From Sarocladium kiliense (Eukaryota; Ascomycota; Sordariomycetes; Hypocreales; Sarocladiaceae): 64,000 nucleotides of DNA. Shown here piece after piece: positions 57,677 to 64,000 of the stretch. The stretch spans positions 5,332,001-5,396,000 of the forward strand of contig JAUZTG010000029.1 in the NCBI GenBank assembly GCA_030734395.1, read 5' to 3'. The notes under the pieces are model-generated. The model was given only the letters and a program-made list of their open reading frames with translations. It was not told the origin of the DNA and made no database searches. Position 1 is the first letter of the stretch. Each line of letters starts with the position of its first letter. The translations under genes and the position numbers were made by a program.

Positions 57677-59080
57677 ATGGCCGTGACGAATGATCCCAAA
57701 GGGCGTGCAGTTGGCGCACTGAATTGCCAATCAAACTCTTACCAGACTGCCCTGGAGACTGAGGTGGTCTCATGCGTGAAAGCGACAAAGACCGAGCAGA
57801 ACGGCGGCAAAAAGAAGAAGCAGGAGGTTGTCGCTCAAGATGAGTGGCTGATTGAGTGTGCCGACTCCGTTCTATTCCCTGAAGGTGAGAGCGCTTTGAG
57901 GGTCAGATGAACAAAGACTGAACATTCCAGGTGGTGGACAACCATGCGATCATGGAACTCTGACGGCATTGAGCGGCGCCGAGGAAAAACCCGTCCCAAT
58001 AAAGAACGCACAAAGAGACGGTCTGCGCTGCATTCTTTACGCGCCTCAGCCTCTCGCAGTCGGCGACAAGGTCCGCCAGGAGGTTGACTGGAAGCGGCGA
58101 TGGGACCACATGCAGCAACACACAGGACAGCATCTTCTCTCTGCCTTGATGAGGAAGTTCTCTCCCGATCTAGAAACCCTGGGATGGGGTATGGGCAGCG
58201 AGGACACCATGAACTATGTGGACTTGCCGCGCAAGCCGACACGAGAAGAGCTTGAGAAGATCCAAGACTTGTGTACGAAGGCGATTCGGGAAAACCACAA
58301 GATCTGGCTGGAGACTCCGGATGATGCCAAGCATAGCTCTCTGCCCGAGGATTACGACAAGGCAGGTGGTGTTGTTCGGGTCATTCACATTGGGGAGCTC
58401 GACGCCAACACGTGAGTTACTTTGCGTCCGGCTTCGGATATTCACACTGATGGGGAATGCACAGCTGCTGCGGCACACATCTACGACAAACTTCGCACAT
58501 CGGGCTCATCATTTTCGGATCGTCGCAGCCTGTGCACGGCAAGAACTGCCGCCTCCAATTCATGGCAGGAGATCGAGCCATCAAGCTCGCCACCTCCTCT
58601 GTGGAAGCAATCATTTCATTGGGGAAAATGATGTCTTCAAAATCCTCGCCGTCGGAAGTTTTGACCAAGGCCACTGAGATGAGCGAGGCAGTCACAGAGT
58701 CTCGCCGCGCTGAAAAGAAGCTTCTCTTGGAGATTGCACAGCTTGAGAGTGACAGAGTCAAGGACATCATCCAACGAGGGCGGAACGCTTTAATTTATCG
58801 AGCTAACGGTGGAATCGAGTTCACCAACAAGATCATTGGTGAAGTCAGAGACACGGTGTCTGGGACAGGGCTGGTGGTTGCGATCGCGATGGGAGAAGCA
58901 AAGGGCACCGGCCCAGTCATCATAACTGGTGATAAGGAGGCGGTTGCAGCAGTGGTGGAGAAAGTGAAGACAGTGGTGACGAACATCAAAGGAGGCGGCA
59001 GCGGTAACAAATGGCAGGGCAAGGTACCAGAGTGGCAGAAGGACGAGCTCGCGGAGTTCAAAGCATTGTTTGAGCAGTGA
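57677..59080 (+). CDS. Alanyl-tRNA editing protein, AlaX type
   Basis: Free-standing editing domain related to the second half of alanyl-tRNA synthetase; AlaX proteins deacylate mischarged Ser-tRNA(Ala) and related species. Exons 57677-57884, 57931-58411 and 58465-59080 join in phase to 434 residues. After an N-terminal barrel containing FPEGGGQPCDHGTL (GGGQ..D..G motif), the editing site is HMQQHTGQHLLSAL (H-x3-H zinc ligands) and CCGTHLRQT (C-x3-H ligands), so all four ligands are present. A coiled-coil-like SRRAEKKLLLEIAQLESDRV region and a DHHA1-like end (GTGPVIITGDKEAVAAVVEK, then GGGSGNKWQGK) make it a long-type AlaX. The first exon carries a Lys-rich insertion (NGGKKKKQE). No aminoacylation domain is present. 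The RidA gene follows on the same strand after 360 bases. Confidence 0.93.
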
Positions 59081-59440
59081 TACAGCTACAACTACAGGCA
59101 GCCTGACTCGATGCTGGATGGCCCCATGCACTGCGTAAGCTTGTGGAATCAGGAGCTCAGTAGCTTGCATGGGACGCCTTGCCGAATGCGGTGCGCGGGA
59201 ACGACGGCAGCCGCTCCCTGAACAGCGCGCGCTGGAGAACCACGAATTTGGGGCCAGAGGTTCGTGTAAGTCAGCTAGGTGCAAAAGAGTTGTCTTATCC
59301 GACGTCTGTTTGGACTTGCGTAGCGTCTTTGACATATATATATGTATACTTGCTACCATGGCCATGGAGGAGCCTCTTGAATTTGCGTGGTTTATTCTCC
59401 CCTTGTACTCGCGTGCCAGACCAGCCGAAGCCTGAACAAC
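59081..59440. other. Intergenic region between AlaX and RidA genes
   Basis: Short spacer with a TA-rich stretch near 59332-59347; promoter of the RidA gene presumably. No gene seen. Confidence 0.5.
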
Positions 59441-59999
59441 ATGCTCTCCCAAAAACAGCCTGTCTACGCTGACGATGCCCCAGTGTTGCGGCCAGGTGTC
59501 TACACCCCTGCAATTGTCGCAAATGGGCTCGTGTTCGTGTCAGGCGTCTTGGGGGCAGATCCAGTCACGAGGAAAATGGTCGAGGGAACAGTAATCGATC
59601 GTTTCGTGAGTTGGGCCTTGGTTCATGCTGAGGCGTGATTGCTTTGACAAAATACTGAACAACTCTTCAGCATCAGATCATGAGGAACCTCTCTGCCATA
59701 TTGGCCCGGGCAGGTTCTAGCTTGGAGAGCGCAGTTGATGTAACCGTCTTCCTCGACAACATTAACAATGCCGATGTTCTGACCGCTCCTTACCTTGAGT
59801 ACTGGGGTGACATCAAGCCCGCACGAACGTGAGTTGACAGCTTACCCTTAACTCCCGTATTGTCTTTCTTTGTGAGCCACAAGAAACAAATATTGATGGT
59901 AATCCATCTAGTTGTATCGCCGTGAAGGATCTTCCATACGGATCAGATATCGAGATCAAGTGTGTTGCACTTGTCACCAAACCAACGCAAGAGGCATAA
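59441..59999 (+). CDS. RidA/YjgF/YER057c/UK114 family protein
   Basis: Exons 59441-59605, 59671-59828 and 59912-59999 join in phase to 136 residues, the standard length. RidA proteins are trimeric and hydrolyse reactive enamine/imine intermediates such as 2-aminoacrylate released by serine/threonine dehydratases. Visible motifs: GLVFVSGVLGADPVTRKMV (strand pair with SGVLG), HQIMRNLSAILARAGSSLE (helix), VDVTVFLDNINNADVLTAPY and the signature PARTCIAVKDLPYGSDIEIK, in which the Arg is the catalytic residue of active RidA members. The N-terminal YADDAPVLRPGVYTPAIV differs from the strict RidA A-P-x-A-I-G-P-Y motif, so it may be a non-canonical Rid subfamily. No targeting signal is evident. Confidence 0.92.
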
Positions 60000-60556
60000 A
60001 AGTCGATCGGCCCTGGTTTCGTATCATTAAAGTTGAAGACGTAGATCTGATAACAACAAGATACACATTGTACCAAGCCGGAGCCTTGTCGTGTTCTCCT
60101 GTGCCGCCCGACGCCTGTTTGGAGCTTGTTGTTGCGCCTAGACGGCTGGTGGGTTTGTGGCTGGCTTTTGGAAGCTATACATTATTAGCAGATCAGCGCG
60201 CTCTGGAGATCGACTCTAATATCGATGAAGCTTGTACGATTCAAACAGGCGCTCAGGTCATTTCCATTCGCTAGCCAAGTTGTGCATTCTGCGCTGCCAA
60301 GCTACCTATTATACCCTTTGCACGTACATCACACGCTGCCGGAAGTGCCGATGGGTTGCCACGCTATGCTAGTGGAAGCAGAGGCCACCGCCACCTCCGT
60401 TGAGTGAAAGTTGAAGGGTCTTGGGCTGGAGTGGGGGTCTCCATGGTTTCTCTATAACTAGATCGACTTCCAAGTCAACCCACATGCTTGTAAATACTTG
60501 ATCATTCTTTCGAGCTTGACGCTGGTGACATTCTGGGCATCACTGCTCCATGTGAA
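60000..60556. other. Intergenic region
   Basis: Nothing recognised beyond the flanks of the RidA gene and the regulator gene. Confidence 0.5.
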
Positions 60557-62632
60557 ATGTATCCGCCCGCCCGACCACGTCCCCGAAAGACTCAAATTAC
60601 TCGCTCCCGGTCGGGATGCGAAACATGCCGTCAACGGCGCAAAAAGGTAAGATAATGCTCTTATGCCTTCTCCAGTCATGCCTTGTCTAAACCTCCCCCC
60701 TTCAATTAGTGTGACGAACAGAGGCCGCAATGCAAGTCGTGTCAGAAACTTAACCAGCGCTGCAACTATGGCCAGACTTTTCACTTTAAGAACGTTTCCA
60801 TAACGTCACAGCTGGAAGACAGCTCCTCTTCAAAGCAATCAGCTCCAACAAATCGCACATCGCAGGCCTTCAAACTTAGTAATGGTGACCTCGAGGAACT
60901 CAATACCTCGTCTGTGGGAGTACCTACCAAGCATCCTGTCTACTGCGCCAGTCTCTCCGAAGAGTCAATTGAAGGACTAGGCATCCACACGCTGAGCCTC
61001 AGCGTTGCCTCCCTCCAAGAAGCGGCCGCCAGAATCAACTCAGATAATTCACTATACAACATGCAGGATCTCCTACTGTCTCCGGTGCTATCGCCTCTTC
61101 CGGAACTTATTGAATCATTCGACAGCAGTACGCCAGGCTACACCTGCGCTCTAACATCACACACTCCCACATCGAGCCAATTCGAAGTTGCATCAGTCAC
61201 CTCAGATACCATTACCTCAGGAGATGAACTGCTTCCTTACGCAAACGCTTGGCAAGACCATTGCGTTCCTACCTTACCCCCCGTCCTTAAATACGTTGTC
61301 GATGTTACATCATTACCACCTGCTATTTCGTGGTCGGCCCTCGCCTTATCGGCCTGTCGTTTGAGCCGCGTTCAGCCCCAGCGAGGTCAGGACTCTATTC
61401 GACCGAACCGGACTCACTGGATCGCAAGCCAGAAATTCTACTGCTCTGCCATTCGACATATCGTATCGTGGACACCGGCAGACAATCGGCAAGATGTGGG
61501 TACAATCATCCAAGCTATACTGCTGCTGTGCTTCCTCGAGCTGGCCTCGGGAAACTTTGCTGTTTTCCAGTTGCATTCTGAAGGCATCCAAACGCTCCTA
61601 AAGAGTGGAATTGAGGCTATACTTGCTGTCGACAGAGATGGTGGCATCAGGTTATTGCAAGCGTGGGTGCAGACAAAAGTTCACAACTGGTGGCGGCGGG
61701 TTCATTTCGGTACATCGCGATTCCTCCTGTCCGATCTCAGCTTCAAGCTTGAGCCACGGTTACAAGCCTATCTCAGTGTTGAGAACACCAGAAGGACTTC
61801 CGTCCTGACCAACCTGTGCGAATCATACCGCCTCAGCTTGTCTCAGTTCGTTTCCCAATCGGACAATGCAGATATCCTTGGTACAAACACGGTCTCGCTA
61901 GAGACAAATGTCTCCTTTGACCAATCCCCATCCGAAACTTCCACGGGAAAGCTAGCTGAGCTCGAATATCAGAGTCAGCTTCTAAGCTCTTGGCATTCCC
62001 ATCTGTCTGAGTCGAACCTCCCTTTCGGCGAAGCCCATGACGCCAGTGATAGCGTCTGCTTTCCTTCCTCGGGCCTCGCGGTTAAACCGCTTCGCTTCTA
62101 CTCACATGATGCCGCAATGAACTATGCATACTATAGTACCTCACGCATTATGCAAGCTGCAGCCGGCGTCGAAACACTTCCCTCCACGATACTCGAGACA
62201 AGCGACAGTGCTTACAGCGAAACAGAATACTGGTCCTTACTTTTGCTACGCATCGCTGCTGGAATGGACTGGACGCGATGCCGTGATCTCAATCCATTCA
62301 CAGTCGGCCTCTCTGGGCTTTTTCTTGCCTGTTCACTTCGTTGTTCAAACCCCGATGTTGTCAATTGGATGCAGAGCTGGATCCAGTTGCACTGCAACGA
62401 AGAAAGTCCTGAAGAGGGCTCCTTCCCCATATCTCAGGTACTGAGGACTTTGTGCCTTGTCAACGAAGAGCGCGCTAAGGGGTTTGATGTCCTCGCGATA
62501 TTCCAGCCGAGTGACGATGAAGGACGTCCGGTCAAGCATGATGCTTATCAATGCCAGAGCCTGGAGTGGGTTCGGATTCTATGCCGAAGTAAGACGAAAG
62601 GTAGTTTTGTGATGAGGCGCAGAGCTATGTAG
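60557..62632 (+). CDS. Zn2Cys6 (Gal4-type) transcription factor
   Basis: Exons 60557-60646 and 60710-62632 give 670 residues. The first exon and the start of the second make a complete binuclear zinc cluster: SRSGCETCRQRRKK joined to CDEQRPQCKSCQKLNQRC, that is C-x2-C-x6-C-x6-C-x2-C-x6-C, with a basic N-terminal arm. The intron falls inside the cluster just before the third Cys, a very common place in ascomycete members. The rest matches the fungal-specific, C-terminal (Fungal_trans_2-like) helical region: LPPAISWSALALSACRLSR, SQKFYCSAIRHIV, IIQAILLLCFLELASGN, HSEGIQTLL. A Ser-rich stretch follows the finger. The DNA site and target genes are unknown. It is not visibly linked to a biosynthetic cluster; neighbours are RidA and RPN2. 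Confidence 0.92.
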
Positions 62633-63746
62633 CCTATGTGGAGGCATATTGACGAGACTTGATGAGTTTGAGCCACGTGAGCTTGATTTTGTGGCCTTAC
62701 AGTTGTCAGCACCTGTTAAGAGCATATAGATCATAATGATTATTCCCTCATCTCTTTTATGGCCGGGTATATGAAGGTCATAGCAACGAGGGAGGGTGCG
62801 AACTTTCGTCCAGTGAATACTCAAGTGCAGCTTTATGGTGGTGGATAGCAAGCTCGGAGGCTGAGCATATGTCGCCTCGTGTCTGATTGCAGACCTACTG
62901 CTTCTGGGAAGATTCCCAATCAACTGGTATTAATACTATACTAATCATCAGACAGATACGACACTCATTCCTATCTCCTGCACGCAGTTTGTTGCGCTCT
63001 CATTATAGCAAATCGCCTACCCTACAGTGCTTGACGACGAGACTGTCTCTCCCATTTATGCTCATCCAACATCGTGACTTGTTTACCTCGTACTAGACCT
63101 TGAGTTCGATATTAAGCATCACGAGTGGTATAAATTGCAGGAGAGTTGGTTTTGGCTGCTGTGTTACATTTTCCTCCACAATCTGATATCTTCGAACCAC
63201 ACGAACCTCTTCATAGTATTCATGACGGGAGTAGACGTAGACCTCACAATGCACACAGCACAAGCAAGTGTTTCCCGCCATCTTCTCGGCACCTTCTCCC
63301 ACAGTCTGGTTTCAATATCAAAATTAATCCATTTTCAGCATATGATACTTGTGGTACTGCGCTGCTTCCCTCGGGCACCCCTGCTGAGGCTCTGCGGGTG
63401 CATTACCTAATCATGCATTAGGTAAGGCATCGTGCAGAAGTGGGTCTCGGCCCAGGCGCGACAACGAAGCAGGAGCTGCAGGCAGGAGCTGTGCCTGACG
63501 TGGACCCTCGTGCCTGCCCTCGATCCGTCATCAAGTCATCACCCGCAAAACAACCTCCACCTCTCTGCTTCAACCTTGTATTCTACCATCATTGCACCAT
63601 CCGCTTACCCCATCGCTGACGGCTAGTTGCCCTCCAAACTGCTTCGAACTGAAGCCAACTCTCTTTCACCCTTTCTCGACCCTATCTGGCGACTCGCCAC
63701 GTCCACAAACCCGAAACCGAGCTCAATTCGCGCCCTTCTCAGCACA
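62633..63746. other. Intergenic region
   Basis: AT-richer spacer, then a CT-rich leader before the RPN2 start. No gene supported; short overlapping frames near 63.1-63.4 kb are unconvincing. Confidence 0.5.
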
Positions 63747-64000
63747 ATGCCCGGTCTCGTTTCGGCCACCGGCGTTCTCGCCTTCCTGGCTGAAGATGAG
63801 CCTGAGCTCAAGGTCTTCGCCCTCCAGACTCTCAACGATGACATCGACACTGTTTGGACGGAGGTCGCCGGCTCCCTGAGCCAGATGTGCGTAGTGTTAT
63901 TCCCGTTCGCATATTGACTGACGCTGACCCATCCTCCCAAACAGCGAGGCTCTTTACGAAGACGAGTCTTTCCCCGAACGTCAACTCGCCGCGCTTGTCC
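63747..64000 (+). CDS. RPN2: 26S proteasome regulatory subunit RPN2 (5' part only)
   Basis: The window ends inside this gene. Exon 1 is 63747-63886 and exon 2 runs from 63944 past the end; they join in phase 2. The first 65 residues, MPGLVSATGVLAFLAEDEPE, then LKVFALQTLNDDIDTVWTEV and IEALYEDESFPERQLAALV, match the N-terminus of the RPN2/PSMD1 subunit of the 19S lid-base, a large PC-repeat scaffold that binds ubiquitin receptors. The early intron inside the first helices is usual in ascomycetes. The full protein should be about 1,000-1,100 residues. Confidence 0.9.

Noticed and set aside
1..64000. CRISPR arrays, insertion sequences or intact transposons
   Set aside because: No regular spaced repeats, transposase, reverse transcriptase, integrase or long terminal repeats are visible on either strand.

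Overview
This window is from the nuclear genome of a filamentous ascomycete (Pezizomycotina). Nearly every gene is split by short introns of about 45-165 bases with GT..AG ends and CTAAC/CTGAC-like branch sites. Leaders are pyrimidine-rich, intergenic DNA is moderate, and the families are typical of moulds: NACHT-type NLRs, a PTH11/SAT4-like membrane protein, a berberine-bridge-like secreted oxidase, a Zn2Cys6 regulator and a UapA-type purine permease. I cannot fix the genus from sequence alone. I assembled the exon structures by hand from frame continuity, splice signals and family knowledge. All were checked for phase, none against transcripts.

Layout. 0.9-3.3 kb: secreted neutral ceramidase. 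3.3-10.7 kb: a long stretch with no convincing gene, rich in microsatellites and CT tracts, ending at a small three-exon dsRNA-binding-domain protein (10672-11080) that no single open frame reveals. 12.2-16.7 kb: mitochondrial ribosomal protein uS7m and a universal-stress-protein family protein. 17.7-24.4 kb (minus): an eight-exon NLR of about 2,065 residues with an alpha/beta-hydrolase effector, NACHT NTPase, about 18 ankyrin repeats and a ZZ-like zinc finger. 25.1-31.9 kb (plus): a small alpha/beta hydrolase head-to-head with that NLR, a PTH11/SAT4-like seven-helix protein and a bicovalent-FAD oxidase. 32.1-33.9 kb (minus): a haloacid-dehalogenase-like enzyme and the C-terminal half of an MFS permease. 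34.2-37.2 kb: JIP5 and a truncated iron-ADH/maleylacetate-reductase-like protein. 38.7-43.5 kb (minus): a second NLR with the same effector class but a degenerate WD40 sensor. 43.8-48.0 kb: stand-alone DRAP-type deaminase, fructosamine-kinase-like protein and an unknown three-exon gene. 49.9-55.2 kb: purine permease and the capping enzyme triphosphatase CET1. 57.7-64.0 kb: AlaX-type tRNA editing protein, RidA-family protein, Zn2Cys6 regulator and the start of RPN2.

How genes work together. Housekeeping genes (uS7m, JIP5, CET1, RPN2) alternate with accessory genes. The accessory core at 17.7-43.5 kb holds two NLR-like immune/incompatibility receptors that share an N-terminal hydrolase class but carry different sensor repeats, plus truncated enzyme and transporter genes. 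This looks like a rearranging segment. AlaX and RidA lie next to each other and both remove products of amino-acid chemistry errors. The most unusual observations are the complete hydrolase-NACHT-ANK-ZZ receptor, the apparent in-frame gap in the hydrolase of the WD40 receptor, the hidden dsRNA-binding miniprotein and two half-length enzyme/transporter genes.
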